Under the pieces are notes generated by a model. The model saw nothing but the letters and a program-made list of their open reading frames with translations, did not search any database and was not told where the DNA came from. From assembly GCA_000335715.1 (NCBI GenBank), contig AMYZ01000004.1, forward strand, positions 62,001-126,000: 64,000 nucleotides of DNA, given 5' to 3'. Positions 1-8,235 of the stretch are shown piece after piece. A program made the position numbers and the translations under genes. This DNA is from a beta proteobacterium L13 (GTDB lineage Bacteria; Pseudomonadota; Gammaproteobacteria; Burkholderiales; Chromobacteriaceae). Within the stretch, counting starts at the first letter, position 1. The number at the start of each line of letters is the position of its first letter.

Positions 1-1
1 G

Positions 2-2269
2 CAAGATGGCTTGCAGGGTTTGAACCTGCAAGAAGTCCTGGCGACCGAGCTGGAATGGCATGCGCTATCCCGCCAGCTGGAGCATGCCCGCCAGCACGAT
101 TGCCAGCTGAGTACCGAAATAGAATGCGTGCGGGTGGGCGGGCAGCCGGTATGGGTAATGTTTACCGGGCAGCTGCTTTTCCCCGGCATGGTCGAGCAAG
201 ACATGATTCTGGCCTGCATGGACGTGTCCGATCGCCGCGCTGCCGAAGAAGGCCTGCTGCATGCCCGTGACGAAGCCGCCGAAGCCCGTAGCCAGCTGGT
301 GGTGGCCATCGAGTCGCTTGAAGAAGCGTTTGCCTTTTTTGATGTGCACGACAAGCTGGTGTTGTGTAACCGGCAGTTTGCCGAGCTGGCCGGTGTGGGC
401 TTTACCCCCGAGCAGCTGCGTGGCCGTACCTTCGAATCCATTGTGAGAGCCGCACTGGAAGAAGGCGAGCACCCCGAGGTGGGCATGGATAACGCCAGCT
501 GGGTGGCCGAGCGCGTGCGCCGGCACGCCAGCGGCAGTGCCTCGTTCCAGCTGCAGGTAGGCGATCGCTGGTTCCAGGTCAGCGACCACGCCACGCCTGG
601 CGGTGGCTCGGTGTGCATTCACGCCGATATCACCAGCCTGAAGATGCAGGAAGGTGACTTGCTGCTGGCGCGAGACCTGGCCGAGCAGGCCAACCGTGCC
701 AAGAGCGGCTTCCTGGCCGCCATGAGTCATGAGATCCGCACCCCCATGAACGGTGTGCTGGGCATGCTGGAGCTACTGGCGCTGACCCGGCTGGAGGCCG
801 AGCAGCGCGAATCGGTGGAAACCATCCAGGAGTCGGCCCGCACCTTGCTGCGCCTGATCGATGACATTCTGGATTTTTCCAAGATCGAGGCCGGCAAGCT
901 GGACATCACGCCAGAAGCGGCGTCTATTGCCGACATCATGCACAAGGTACATCAGCTGTACGAAGAGATGGCCGTGCGCAAGAACCTGCAGTTCCATCTG
1001 GAGGTCGACCCGCAGATTGCCCCGGCCGTACAGGTCGACCCGTTACGCCTGCGCCAGATATTGCAGAACTTCTGCAGTAATGCGCTGAAATTTACGGCAG
1101 ATGGCACGGTGACGTTGCGCGTCCGCTGCCTGGAAAGCAGCCCGGACCAGCAAAAGCTGCGCTTCGAGGTGCAGGACACGGGTATCGGTATTTCCCGCGA
1201 GAACCTCGGCCGCCTGTTCGAGCCCTTTACCCAGGCCGAAAGCTCTACCGCCCGCCGCTTTGGTGGTACCGGGCTGGGGCTGACCATTTGCCGCCGCCTG
1301 GCCATGCTGATGGGGGGCGAAGTGGCGATGGAAAGCCAGGAAGGGGTCGGCACCACGGCATCGCTGGAAATGATCATGCCGCTGGGCGAAGTGGGGGATA
1401 TCCGTACCGCGCCGGTAGAGATCAGCGCCGAGGACGTGCTGGAAAGCAAAGCCGAAGTGGCGGCCAACCTGTTGCCGGTACTGTTTGTGGAAGACAACCC
1501 CACCAACCGCAAACTCACGCTGAAACAGTTCGAGCTGCTGGGTTACCCGGTGGATTCGGCGGAAAACGGCGTAGAGGCAGTAACCAAGTGGCAAAAAGGC
1601 GAGTACTCGCTGATTCTGACTGACTGCCACATGCCGGAAATGGACGGTTACGAGCTGGCGCGCACCATACGCTACTACGAAGGCATCGTGTTCGACTCGC
1701 GCCATATCCCCATCATTGCGTGTACCGCCAACGCCTCGCATGAAGAACTGGAAAAAACCAGCGCTGCCGGCATGGACGACTTCATGACCAAGCCCTTGAG
1801 CCTGGGTACGCTCAAAGCCATGCTGGAAAAATGGATCACAGAAGCGAATGACGAAGCCATCAAGGAAAGCGAACAGCGCAAGCTGCCGCAGGTGGAAGAA
1901 AACCAGGCCGATAGCGTGAGCTTTGCCATGGCCATGCCGATAGACCGCAGCGTGCTGGAGGTGTACAGCTCGGGCGACTGGATGATGGAACGCGCCATTC
2001 TGGACGAGTTCCTGCTGGCCAACGACGAGGATGTTGCCGCGCTGCAAGCTGCCGTGGACGAGGCGAACGTAGAGCGCGTGGCCTGGAGTGCCCACCGTAT
2101 CAAGGGTGCCAGCCGCATGGTAGGTGCCATGATGCTGGGCGATGCGGCCGAGCTGCTGGAAAAGGCCGGCAAGGCGGCCGACCTGCCCACCATCCAGACC
2201 GAGTGGCCGGGTTTTGTACAAAACCTGGCGGTGCTGAAAGCCTGGCTGGCTACCCAGCCGGTGGCCTAG
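2..2269 (+). CDS. Hybrid sensor histidine kinase/response regulator with HPt domain, 5' truncated by window edge
   Basis: The reading frame is open to the window edge, so the N terminus (probably a membrane sensor or further PAS domains) is missing. Visible order: a PAS end, a second PAS-like domain (about residues 90-210), HisKA with phospho-acceptor His in MSHEIRTPMNG (codon 728-730), HATPase_c with DTGIGI and GGTGLGL boxes, a receiver with its Asp in LTDCHMPEMDGYE (codon 1622-1624), and a C-terminal HPt with His in SAHRIKGASRM (codon 2093-2095). This His-Asp-His chain is typical of unorthodox BvgS/EvgS/ArcB-type kinases that pass phosphate to a separate response regulator. No partner regulator is visible, so the signal is unknown. 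The domain calls are secure. Confidence 0.95.
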   Translation, partial: QDGLQGLNLQEVLATELEWHALSRQLEHARQHDCQLSTEIECVRVGGQPVWVMFTGQLLFPGMVEQDMILACMDVSDRRAAEEGLLHARDEAAEARSQLVVAIESLEEAFAFFDVHDKLVLCNRQFAELAGVGFTPEQLRGRTFESIVRAALEEGEHPEVGMDNASWVAERVRRHASGSASFQLQVGDRWFQVSDHATPGGGSVCIHADITSLKMQEGDLLLARDLAEQANRAKSGFLAAMSHEIRTPMNGVLGMLELLALTRLEAEQRESVETIQESARTLLRLIDDILDFSKIEAGKLDITPEAASIADIMHKVHQLYEEMAVRKNLQFHLEVDPQIAPAVQVDPLRLRQILQNFCSNALKFTADGTVTLRVRCLESSPDQQKLRFEVQDTGIGISRENLGRLFEPFTQAESSTARRFGGTGLGLTICRRLAMLMGGEVAMESQEGVGTTASLEMIMPLGEVGDIRTAPVEISAEDVLESKAEVAANLLPVLFVEDNPTNRKLTLKQFELLGYPVDSAENGVEAVTKWQKGEYSLILTDCHMPEMDGYELARTIRYYEGIVFDSRHIPIIACTANASHEELEKTSAAGMDDFMTKPLSLGTLKAMLEKWITEANDEAIKESEQRKLPQVEENQADSVSFAMAMPIDRSVLEVYSSGDWMMERAILDEFLLANDEDVAALQAAVDEANVERVAWSAHRIKGASRMVGAMMLGDAAELLEKAGKAADLPTIQTEWPGFVQNLAVLKAWLATQPVA

Positions 2270-2335
2270 CGGTAGGCGGGGCTGTTTGCGTCCTTGTGCC
2301 GAGCCTTGGTTGCCGTGCGGCCGTTGTCCGCGCTG

Positions 2336-2989
2336 CTAGAACAGCGCCAGCGTCACCGGGCCTTGCGGTGCCGCCTCATGTCGCAACAGGCTGGCCGGGT
2401 AGGGCTGTAGCAGGGTATGCGCCTCTGCGGCGGTGCCGGTTTGCAGCCACAAACCATAGTGCTCTGGCGGCACAATCGCCAGGCTGCGCTTTTCTTCACC
2501 CGGCCGGTGCATGCGCTGCAGCAAGGGGTGCGCGTCGGCATTGATGGTGATCTGGCTGAAAACATGGCTGATGTGGCCGTCCGGCTCGGCCCAGCTGCGC
2601 CAGATACCCGCCACCGCAAAGGGGCTGTCATCCGCCATGCCTATGCGGTGCCGTACGGCGCGCCCGCTTTCGTAGCACGGCTCAAAAAATGCCAGCATGG
2701 GAACCAGGCAGCGCCTGCCGCCATGCCAGGCGTCGCGGTAGGTGGCCAGCCGGTCCAGCGTTTCGGCGCGCGCATTCATCGTGCTTAGCCGTATGCCTGC
2801 CGGCAGGTGGCGGCGGGGGACAAAACCATAGTTGGCCGCCAGTGCTTGCAGCGCACCATCTGCAGCGGCGGTAATGATGGGGGCGGCATAGTCTTGCCAG
2901 CACTCGTCCGGCCAGTCTTCCGGTGGTGGCGTTACGCCAAAGTGCTCGGCCAGCTGCTGGCGGTGGGCGGGGAGGTAGTTCACACACAT
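2336..2989 (-). CDS. SOS response-associated peptidase (SRAP/YedK/HMCES family)
   Basis: SRAP proteins bind abasic sites in single-stranded DNA and form a thiazolidine crosslink through a Cys at position 2 once the initiator Met is removed. The start was chosen at the fifth in-frame Met because only this gives Met-Cys (MCVNYLPAHRQ); starts at 3001 or 2998 would bury the essential Cys. The family's Asn region (RLSTMNARAETL) and the later Glu/His-containing segments (LAFFEPCYE, MHRPGEEKRSLAIV) are present and about 217 residues is normal. It is divergent from the secreted-protein gene that follows. No LexA box was recognised upstream. Confidence 0.9.
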   Translation of the reverse strand: MCVNYLPAHRQQLAEHFGVTPPPEDWPDECWQDYAAPIITAAADGALQALAANYGFVPRRHLPAGIRLSTMNARAETLDRLATYRDAWHGGRRCLVPMLAFFEPCYESGRAVRHRIGMADDSPFAVAGIWRSWAEPDGHISHVFSQITINADAHPLLQRMHRPGEEKRSLAIVPPEHYGLWLQTGTAAEAHTLLQPYPASLLRHEAAPQGPVTLALF

Positions 2990-3131
2990 GGTCGCCATCA
3001 TAGCAGCCGTAGCTAACGGCTGGTTTCATCGTTGCCATGCCTTTGGCGTGATTATGTCTTATCATCCTTGGCTTTTGTCATGTGCGGGCAGCTTGAACCC
3101 TGCCCGATATCACCCTTGATCGAGCCATTCC

Positions 3132-3626
3132 ATGCATAAATCCCTACTTGCGGCAGCGCTGTGTGTGCTGCTGGCGTCCAGCCCCTTTGCGCTGGCGCAA
3201 TCAGCGCCGCAGGCCTCCGCCGCGGCGAGTGAGCCATCCGATGCCCTGATCGATTTTCTGTCCAAGCCGACCTTTTCGCCGCAGCAGCAAAAGCGCCTGC
3301 AGCAAGCACTGCATCACAAACAGATGATGTCGCGCCTGGCCGCCTTTGCCGGCCTGACGCCAGCGCAGCTGGATGCAGAGGCGGCCGAGCGCCAGTTCTG
3401 CCTGCTATCGGGCTACCTGTTGCATAACGAGCTGGCTGCACAGAAGCGCCCGGCTAGCCAGCTGGCCCAGGCACGCAGCTGGCTGCTGTCCCCAGGCTGG
3501 TGCGAGCGCGTGAGCCGCGAGCAGGCGCAAGGCATGACGCAAGAAGACGTACTGGGCATCGATGGTGTCATCACCTTGTATTACCTGCTGTACCTGGATA
3601 TGCAGCCCCGTCTGGCGGGCGGCTAG
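3132..3626 (+). CDS. Small secreted protein of unknown function
   Basis: Encodes 164 residues starting with a classical Sec signal peptide (basic MHK, hydrophobic LLAAALCVLLASSPFALA, likely cleavage after ALA). The mature part is helical and Gln/Ala-rich with three Cys residues, which would suit a periplasmic protein. No family was recognised. It lies alone between the divergent SRAP gene and the prophage left end. The coding call rests on the signal peptide and smooth codon use. Confidence 0.75.
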   Translation: MHKSLLAAALCVLLASSPFALAQSAPQASAAASEPSDALIDFLSKPTFSPQQQKRLQQALHHKQMMSRLAAFAGLTPAQLDAEAAERQFCLLSGYLLHNELAAQKRPASQLAQARSWLLSPGWCERVSREQAQGMTQEDVLGIDGVITLYYLLYLDMQPRLAGG

Positions 3627-3718
3627 ACCCATGCCATAGCTCCCTCAGCCCGGCAAGCTGGGCCAACAGGCCTACACTGATAGCATCGCGCCGTGCTGGC
3701 GCCATTTCCCGGGTTGAT

Positions 3719-3757
3719 ATGCACGCCATTCACGTTCTTACCTATAACCTGCATAGG
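3719..3757 (+). pseudogene. Stranded 5' end of the EEP-family gene interrupted by the prophage
   Basis: From this ATG the frame reads MHAIHVLTYNLH, matching the first residues of the intact-looking EEP gene at 47399 (MNSISVLTYNLHKG), then runs into unrelated phage sequence. It is the original start of the host gene, cut from its body by integration. The identical stretch is the 17-bp attachment core. What is seen is the duplicated core and matching codons; that this side carries the original bacterial start follows from the geometry of site-specific integration. Confidence 0.8.
3737..3753. other. attL core
   Basis: CTTACCTATAACCTGCA, identical to the attR copy. On the phage side it continues so that ACCTAT and ATAGGT form inverted 6-bp arms around AACCTGC (3740-3758). 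This looks like a tyrosine recombinase core site with a 7-bp overlap. The exact crossover is inferred. Confidence 0.88.
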
Positions 3758-3842
3758 TACGGCCTACGGAATTCCGCTTTGAAAACATGGCGTTCGGGCT
3801 TGTCATTCGAAATGGTTCCGAAATAATCCCGAAATCGCCATG

Positions 3843-4964
3843 TCACGATTGGTGATCAGCAGTGCCTGGGGCGGTCACGGTCAGCCATTCTGCATTGCGG
3901 CTGTCCAGGTAAACCGCGGTGGTTTGGGCGCTGCGGTGGCCCAGGATCATTTGTGCAAAGCGGGCGCCGTGCTGCTCTTCATATAGCCGGCCGGAAAGTG
4001 AGCGGATCTCGTGTAGCGTTGGTGGTGCCTCTCCCGTGCCGTGGCCTGCCAGGTCCCGGGCGTCAGCAAACGCCCGGGTAATCAGCTGCTTTCTGATCTG
4101 CTGGCCTGGGCGTACGCGGTAAGCCGCTTGTCTGGCATGAATGATTGTTTCCGGCTGTGCGATGCCGCTATCCAGGCATTCGGCAATTACCTCGCCTAGT
4201 GACTGCGGCAGTGCGTTCAAGCGCAGGTCTAGTGACAGCCGTAGCTTCATGCCGGTTTTTTCCTGGGTGATGTACAGCCACCCGTCTTTGATATCGCCCG
4301 GGCGCAGGTTGACCAGATCCTCGCGCCTTTGGCCGGTTAGCAGTGCCAGCTTTATGGCGCTGGCGGCCCATTGCCGGCGCAGGTCGGCTTCGGCCGCCGT
4401 CAGGATGGCCATGTAGGCATCCAGAGTGAGCCGCTCCCGCTTGGTACGCAGGCCGTGCACTCTTGTGACATCGGCGGGGTTGCTGTCGATCCAGCCGGCG
4501 GCAATGGCTTCCCTGAAGTAGTCGGACAGGCGTCCGCGTACCGATGCGGCCATGCGCTCTTTGCTGGCGTCTGTCCAGGTTTTCAGCAGGTCGGCCACAT
4601 CCATCACGCTGATACGCTCAAGGGGCGTTGCGCCCCATTGCTTCATGGCGAGGCGAAGCTGATCTTTGGCTGCGGTAACGCTGCCCGGCTTGATGCCACG
4701 TTTTTCCAGAATGATGATGTAGCGCTCGTACCAGTCCAGGGCAGTGCGGTCTGCGGCGCCGGTGAGCCTGTCGATCAGGCGGTGTGGGCTAAAGTGGCCA
4801 CTGGCCAGCAGGTTGGCTTCGATGGCTTGCTCTATGGCGCTGCTGCGGTCTCTGCCCAGACCGTATTCTTTGTTGGTTCTCGGGTCGCGCCATGAGTAGT
4901 AGCCGTTGCGCAGGTAGAGGTTAGGCGGCAAGGCGCGATTTTTTGCGGCGCGGCGGCGTCCCAT
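3843..4964 (-). CDS. int: Phage integrase, tyrosine recombinase
   Basis: The start was placed at MGRRRAAKNRALPPN because GGAG lies about 8 bases upstream and the further upstream frame is low-quality sequence overlapping the excisionase. The protein has 373 residues: an N-terminal arm-binding region (LYLRNGYYSWRDPRTNKEYGLG), a SAM-like core-binding domain, and a catalytic domain with Arg in LLTGQRREDLVNL, HEIRSLSG, a second His in LGHRSAQTT and the nucleophile Tyr in TAVYLDSRN. It is the last gene of the leftward operon, next to attL, and would catalyse integration at the EEP locus. Its start overlaps the 3' end of the excisionase gene by 44 bases. Confidence 0.96.
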   Translation of the reverse strand: MGRRRAAKNRALPPNLYLRNGYYSWRDPRTNKEYGLGRDRSSAIEQAIEANLLASGHFSPHRLIDRLTGAADRTALDWYERYIIILEKRGIKPGSVTAAKDQLRLAMKQWGATPLERISVMDVADLLKTWTDASKERMAASVRGRLSDYFREAIAAGWIDSNPADVTRVHGLRTKRERLTLDAYMAILTAAEADLRRQWAASAIKLALLTGQRREDLVNLRPGDIKDGWLYITQEKTGMKLRLSLDLRLNALPQSLGEVIAECLDSGIAQPETIIHARQAAYRVRPGQQIRKQLITRAFADARDLAGHGTGEAPPTLHEIRSLSGRLYEEQHGARFAQMILGHRSAQTTAVYLDSRNAEWLTVTAPGTADHQS

Positions 4965-5202
4965 TGTTTGTCTCCATGAGTCGTTTGATGAGCGGGTACT
5001 TTTGCTGGGCCAGCGTAGGCCGGCACGGTACAAGCAGGCCGGTTTCGACGTACTGCGCGTTGGGGTCAATCAGCCATTGCCGGCCAATCTTTTGCGGCTG
5101 AGGGAACAGGTTCCCGTTGCGGGCCCAGCTGCAAAGGGTGGCTTTGCAGGGAGCGTGTTGGCCATACTGTTTGATGGCCCATTCTTGAAGTGTTGTTTTC
5201 AT
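4921..5202 (-). CDS. xis: Excisionase-like DNA-binding protein
   Basis: A 93-residue protein beginning MKTTLQEWAIKQYG, with a winged-helix/MerR-like excisionase signature (PCKATLCSWARNGNLFPQPQKIGRQWLI). A GGAG ribosome site precedes the chosen ATG; the longer frame adds eight residues without one. It overlaps the integrase start, a usual xis-int arrangement. The product should bend attachment-site DNA and direct the integrase toward excision. The C-terminal basic run (PPRRKKSR) may contact DNA. Confidence 0.85.
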   Translation of the reverse strand: MKTTLQEWAIKQYGQHAPCKATLCSWARNGNLFPQPQKIGRQWLIDPNAQYVETGLLVPCRPTLAQQKYPLIKRLMETNNGTPPRRKKSRLAA

Positions 5203-5282
5203 ACGGGCTCCAAAAGCGAAGGCCACCTGATGGTGGCCACTTGGGCAGGCGCACTGGTGGGTGCTTCGCCTGTGGTGGTGTC

Positions 5283-5522
5283 TTACATTTCCGGCTGCTG
5301 CTCTGCTGTCTGGATAACTTGGCAGTCATCGTTGCACCAGGTGCGCCATGCGCTGATGGTGGCGCGGGTGGTGCTGTCCTCCTCGAGGCCGGTGTGGTTG
5401 AAGTACACGCTGATAAGCGTGCCGCGTTCGTTCTTGGCGGTGCGGATGACGTGGCGCGTGCTGCCGTTTTTGATGACGGTATCGCCCGGCTTGGGGTGCT
5501 TCTTGGGGTTGCGTGCTTGCAT
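5283..5522 (-). CDS. Small early phage protein, unknown
   Basis: A 79-residue product (MQARNPKKHPKPGDTVIKNG...), preceded by GAGGAAA about 7 bases upstream. The frame extends much further upstream, but that part lies antisense to the HTH gene and has shadow-like composition. The protein resembles short beta-rich phage proteins (GDTVIKNGSTRHVIRTAKNE...). No family is recognised. It sits between the HTH gene and xis in the leftward operon. Confidence 0.65.
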   Translation of the reverse strand: MQARNPKKHPKPGDTVIKNGSTRHVIRTAKNERGTLISVYFNHTGLEEDSTTRATISAWRTWCNDDCQVIQTAEQQPEM

Positions 5523-5584
5523 GGTGATTTCCTCATGCAAACAGCCCGCGCTGAGGCGGGCTGTTTGGTGGTTGTGGGTTGCGT

Positions 5585-5932
5585 TCAAGCCAGGCTGGCG
5601 GGCTTGTGCTCCGGCATGGCGTGCTGCAGGCCTTTTTTGAGGCTGCGGTACAGGTCGGGGTGGGTTTCGCGCATGTAGGCCATGATCTGCACGTCCTCGC
5701 CTTTGATCTGAACCAGGTCGATCTTTTCCACGTACACCAGACGCAGCAGTTCGCGTACGGGCTTGGGCATGTTGCGGCCGCTTTCGTAGCGGCTGCCGCC
5801 GGACTGGGTGACGCCGATGCGGCTCCAGAATTCCAGCTGATTCAAACCTGCAGCTTTGCGTATCTCGCGGGGGTTCAGGATCTTGGCAAAGCCTGGCTTG
5901 GTCGTGGCGTTGGTGTTGGTTTGTGCTTGCAT
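5585..5932 (-). CDS. XRE-family HTH regulator, NadS/HigA-like
   Basis: A 115-residue protein with a helix-turn-helix covering NPREIRKAAGLNQLEFWSRIGVTQSGGSRYESG, the pattern of XRE-fold proteins that recognise ESGR-flanked motifs. The C-terminal half (LVYVEKIDLVQIKGEDVQIM) is helical. It sits mid-way in the leftward early operon, so it may tune early transcription. No toxin partner is obvious beside it. Confidence 0.8.
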   Translation of the reverse strand: MQAQTNTNATTKPGFAKILNPREIRKAAGLNQLEFWSRIGVTQSGGSRYESGRNMPKPVRELLRLVYVEKIDLVQIKGEDVQIMAYMRETHPDLYRSLKKGLQHAMPEHKPASLA

Positions 5933-5934
5933 GT

Positions 5935-6282
5935 TCAGTGCTCCTCAATGATCAGGGTAATGGTGTGCTGGGTTTGGTCGGATTGGCCCAGCAGGGTCCA
6001 GGTATTGGGTTGGCCGGTGGCTACCATGCGAAAGCCGGCCGGCAATAGTGCGCTGCAGGCCAGGCGCTGCGTGCGGTCGCGCATGGCCTCGCTGGCGTAA
6101 AGGCGCAGCGTGGTGCCGTGGCCGATGTCCCAGCTGGCCTCTGTGTTGATGCCGGCTTGCTGCAGGGCTTGCTGCAGGCATTCCGTGATGGTGATGGTGG
6201 CGGCGCTGGCTTGTAGCAGGGTTAGCGCGGCCAGGTGGTTTTCCGTCAGGCGTTTGGCGGTGCGGTTGTAAAGGTCGAGCAT
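5935..6282 (-). CDS. Hypothetical early phage protein
   Basis: 115 residues beginning MLDLYNRTAKRLTENHLAAL. Two bases separate it from the HTH gene, and the frame is intact with good codon bias. Central segments (TLRLYASEAMRDRTQRLACSALLPAGFRMV) look like a small alpha/beta domain. No motif is recognised. Confidence 0.65.
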   Translation of the reverse strand: MLDLYNRTAKRLTENHLAALTLLQASAATITITECLQQALQQAGINTEASWDIGHGTTLRLYASEAMRDRTQRLACSALLPAGFRMVATGQPNTWTLLGQSDQTQHTITLIIEEH

Positions 6283-6291
6283 GGTGGTCCT

Positions 6292-6561
6292 TTACGTGAT
6301 GCGTTGTGTTTTGCCCTGGTGGACGATCCATAGTTGAACGTCGCGTAGCCGGTACTGGGTGCCAGGGCCGCCCTGTACGCAATATTCGCCAAAGTTGGGT
6401 AGTACGCGGCAGGGGAATGCTTCATGTCGCCCAGCTTGTGCTGCGTATTTGCTAGTGCGCTTGATCTTGGCGAACAGCTGTTGACCTTTGTTGTTGCCTG
6501 CTGACTGGTATTCGTTGGCTTCTTTGATGCCATCAGGGGTGTTCAGGTCGAAAAGTGGCAT
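6292..6561 (-). CDS. Hypothetical early phage protein
   Basis: 89 residues (MPLFDLNTPDGIKEANEYQS...) with a basic central region and a beta-rich end (YRLRDVQLWIVHQGKTQRIT). A GGACACC-type ribosome site precedes the ATG. It belongs to the same tightly packed leftward operon. Function unknown. Confidence 0.62.
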   Translation of the reverse strand: MPLFDLNTPDGIKEANEYQSAGNNKGQQLFAKIKRTSKYAAQAGRHEAFPCRVLPNFGEYCVQGGPGTQYRLRDVQLWIVHQGKTQRIT

Positions 6562-6573
6562 TGGGTGTCCTTT

Positions 6574-6813
6574 CTATCCGAATAGTTGGTCTATGGCGCG
6601 CTGATCCAGCTGGGGGATCAGCCATAGATCGTTATGGTCTTGGGGTGAGAGTGATTGCCAGCTGCCGTCGCCAAAGCGAATTTCGCGGGTGCTGAAAGCG
6701 GGGTCGTACTCGTAGATGCAGTACGTTGGTTTAGCCAGCTGCCAGCGTCTGGCCAGTTCGCTGGCGGGTTTGATCAGTGCAATGCAAAGCGTGCGGCGGT
6801 CGGGCATGGTCAT
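6574..6813 (-). CDS. Hypothetical protein translationally coupled to the ParA/TraL-like gene
   Basis: 79 residues (MTMPDRRTLCIALIKPASEL...). Its ATG overlaps the stop of the upstream ATPase gene as ATGA, so the two are probably made together. It has a compact pattern with many Trp/Tyr (WQLAKPTYCIYEYDPAF, FGDGSWQSLSPQDHNDLWLI). No family is recognised; the coupling makes an accessory role in the ATPase module plausible. Confidence 0.7.
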   Translation of the reverse strand: MTMPDRRTLCIALIKPASELARRWQLAKPTYCIYEYDPAFSTREIRFGDGSWQSLSPQDHNDLWLIPQLDQRAIDQLFG

Positions 6814-7556
6814 GGTGCGTCTTTCTGTAGCAGCGGCTGCAGCTTGGTCATCAGGTCTTGCCATACCAGGTTCAGGCGGTGGCGCTGCATGGTGCTGGCT
6901 GCCGGGTTGTTGATGGCCTGGTGGTAGGTGTGTGACTGGCTGGCCATCTCTGCGTGGTCGCGCATGAAGTCGGCGTTGCGTCGCGGCAGGGTGATGATGC
7001 CGGCGATGCGGTTGCGGTGGCGCTCGTAGATAGTGGATTCGGCAAAGCGGCGGCCGTCGCGCTCCACTGGGCCGAAGAACTCGTTTTCCCATACCACGAT
7101 GGGTGCTGTGGTGCTGGCCAGCAGCGCCTGCAGGCCGGTAAGCGTGTCCTGGAAGGCCTGGCCGCCTGTGAGGATGGTGTGAATGAATACCTGGCGGCCG
7201 AAGCTGGCCAGCACGTCCAGCGCGCCGTTTTCTGCCAGGTAGCCGGTAATCGGCACAAAGCTGGTGGCGCCGTTGTCGATCAGTACCGGGCCATCGTTGT
7301 TGAGGATGATGTCGATCATGCGGTCAAACTCGCGGCTGTCGATCTGGCGGTCCTGGTCGATGATCTCCAGGCGCTGTACCGGCAGTGCGGCGTAGCTGGT
7401 CAAGGTGGCGTTGACGGGGTCGGTGTCGATGCCTATCACGTTGCCGCTGTCGCCGTAGGTGGCCTGCAGGGCTTGCAGTACGATGCTGGCGATGGTGCTT
7501 TTGCCGCAGCCGCCTTTGCCTTGCAGGATGATGTGTACTTGCTGGTTACCATTCAT
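6810..7556 (-). CDS. ParA/MinD-superfamily ATPase resembling conjugative TraL
   Basis: 248 residues beginning MNGNQQVHIILQGKGGCGKSTIAS. A deviant Walker A (KGGCGKS with the signature Lys) sits at the N terminus, followed by an IDTDP motif. The opening HIILQGKGGxGKS matches IncP-type TraL more closely than classical ParA. The upstream neighbour resembles TraK, the oriT-binding protein encoded before traL on IncP plasmids, although here the pair is in a phage early operon. A partition or DNA-positioning role is supported by the 11-bp repeat array at the start of that neighbour. The start was chosen at the Met just before the conserved strand; the longer frame upstream is antisense-type sequence. 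Confidence 0.85.
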   Translation of the reverse strand: MNGNQQVHIILQGKGGCGKSTIASIVLQALQATYGDSGNVIGIDTDPVNATLTSYAALPVQRLEIIDQDRQIDSREFDRMIDIILNNDGPVLIDNGATSFVPITGYLAENGALDVLASFGRQVFIHTILTGGQAFQDTLTGLQALLASTTAPIVVWENEFFGPVERDGRRFAESTIYERHRNRIAGIITLPRRNADFMRDHAEMASQSHTYHQAINNPAASTMQRHRLNLVWQDLMTKLQPLLQKDAP

Positions 7557-7953
7557 GGCTGTTTCCTTGGTCGCGGAGGTTTTGCCAGTCGAAGCGTTCG
7601 GCCGGCTTGGTTTGGTTGGGGGTTGTCTGTTGTGTGGCCGGTGCCGGTGCTTTGGGTGGTGCCGGCGGCGGCGGTGGCGCGGGTGCATGGCGGGTTTCCT
7701 CTGCTTTCTTGCGCTTGCGGGCGCGGTACAGGGCGTTGCGGAATTCATCCAGCGTCATGTCCACGCCGTGCTGTGCCAGGGTGGCCACCACATCGGCTTG
7801 CGGTATGTCGCGTGCCAGGGCTTCTTCGATATCGGGCAGCTGCTGGCGAAAGCGGGCCGCTTTGCTCAGGGGTCTGCCGGTGGGCTGCAGCGCCGCCAGG
7901 GCGCGGGCAATGTCGCTCATGTCTTGCTCATGTTTTGCTTTTGCCTTGCTCAT
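7546..7953 (-). CDS. TraK-like DNA-binding protein, candidate centromere-binding partner
   Basis: 135 residues. The N-terminal two-thirds (SKAARFRQQLPDIEEALARDIPQADVVATLAQHG...LDEFRNALYRARKRKK) is the short helical pattern of IncP TraK-like proteins. The tail is Pro/Ala-rich and probably disordered. It overlaps the ATPase gene start by 11 bases. Its first codons lie inside the 11-bp repeat array (7915-7991), an arrangement in which the protein could bind its own promoter/centromere. The TraK similarity is by eye and moderate. Confidence 0.72.
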   Translation of the reverse strand: MSKAKAKHEQDMSDIARALAALQPTGRPLSKAARFRQQLPDIEEALARDIPQADVVATLAQHGVDMTLDEFRNALYRARKRKKAEETRHAPAPPPPPAPPKAPAPATQQTTPNQTKPAERFDWQNLRDQGNSHEW

Positions 7954-7991
7954 TTACTGCTCATGTCGTGCCAATGCGCGGCTCATGAGCT
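7915..7991. repeat. Array of seven 11-bp repeats, candidate centromere/operator
   Basis: Units begin at 7915, 7926, 7937, 7948, 7959, 7970 and 7981. Four carry perfect GCTCATG and three are degraded (GCTTTTG, GCTCATT, GCCAATG). The 11-bp period places every unit on the same face of the helix and is not a multiple of three, so a repeated peptide does not explain it. ParR-bound parC sites of plasmid R1 also use 11-bp repeats near their promoter. Binding by the overlapping TraK-like protein is inferred. Confidence 0.8.
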
Positions 7992-8005
7992 TGGCGGTTA
8001 AAGGT

Positions 8006-8149
8006 TTAGCCGACGATTTCAACGGGAACGAAGTGGCTCTTGTTGCGGCGGGTTACCAGAACCATGCGCTGGCCGGCTACCTGGGCGCGATAGGTGCGCG
8101 GCAGGCGTGCCCAGTCGGCAAGCTTCATCTTGATTGCGTTGCTTTCCAT
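8006..8149 (-). CDS. Very small protein, 47 residues
   Basis: Reads MESNAIKMKLADWARLPR and continues to VPVEIVG, with AGGAGTC about 6 bases before the ATG. Basic and tightly spaced between rdgC and the TraK-like gene. Codon use is normal and the ribosome site strong, so it is probably expressed. Function unknown; a small DNA-binding or modulator protein is possible. Confidence 0.6.
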   Translation of the reverse strand: MESNAIKMKLADWARLPRTYRAQVAGQRMVLVTRRNKSHFVPVEIVG

Positions 8150-8235
8150 GACTGACTCCTAGGGTTGATTGGCTTGCTGTTGTCGTGGTCTAACGCCACT
8201 GTGCAGCCGCCTTGGCGGGCGGCTGGGCGGTGGGG

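Noticed and set aside
3653-3718. tRNA or tmRNA as integration target
   Set aside because: The attachment core lies inside an EEP-family protein gene and no RNA gene is seen next to it.
5066-5536. 156-codon reverse frame near xis
   Set aside because: Ser/Thr/Pro/Arg-rich, overlaps xis and the 79-residue gene in another frame, no own ribosome site.
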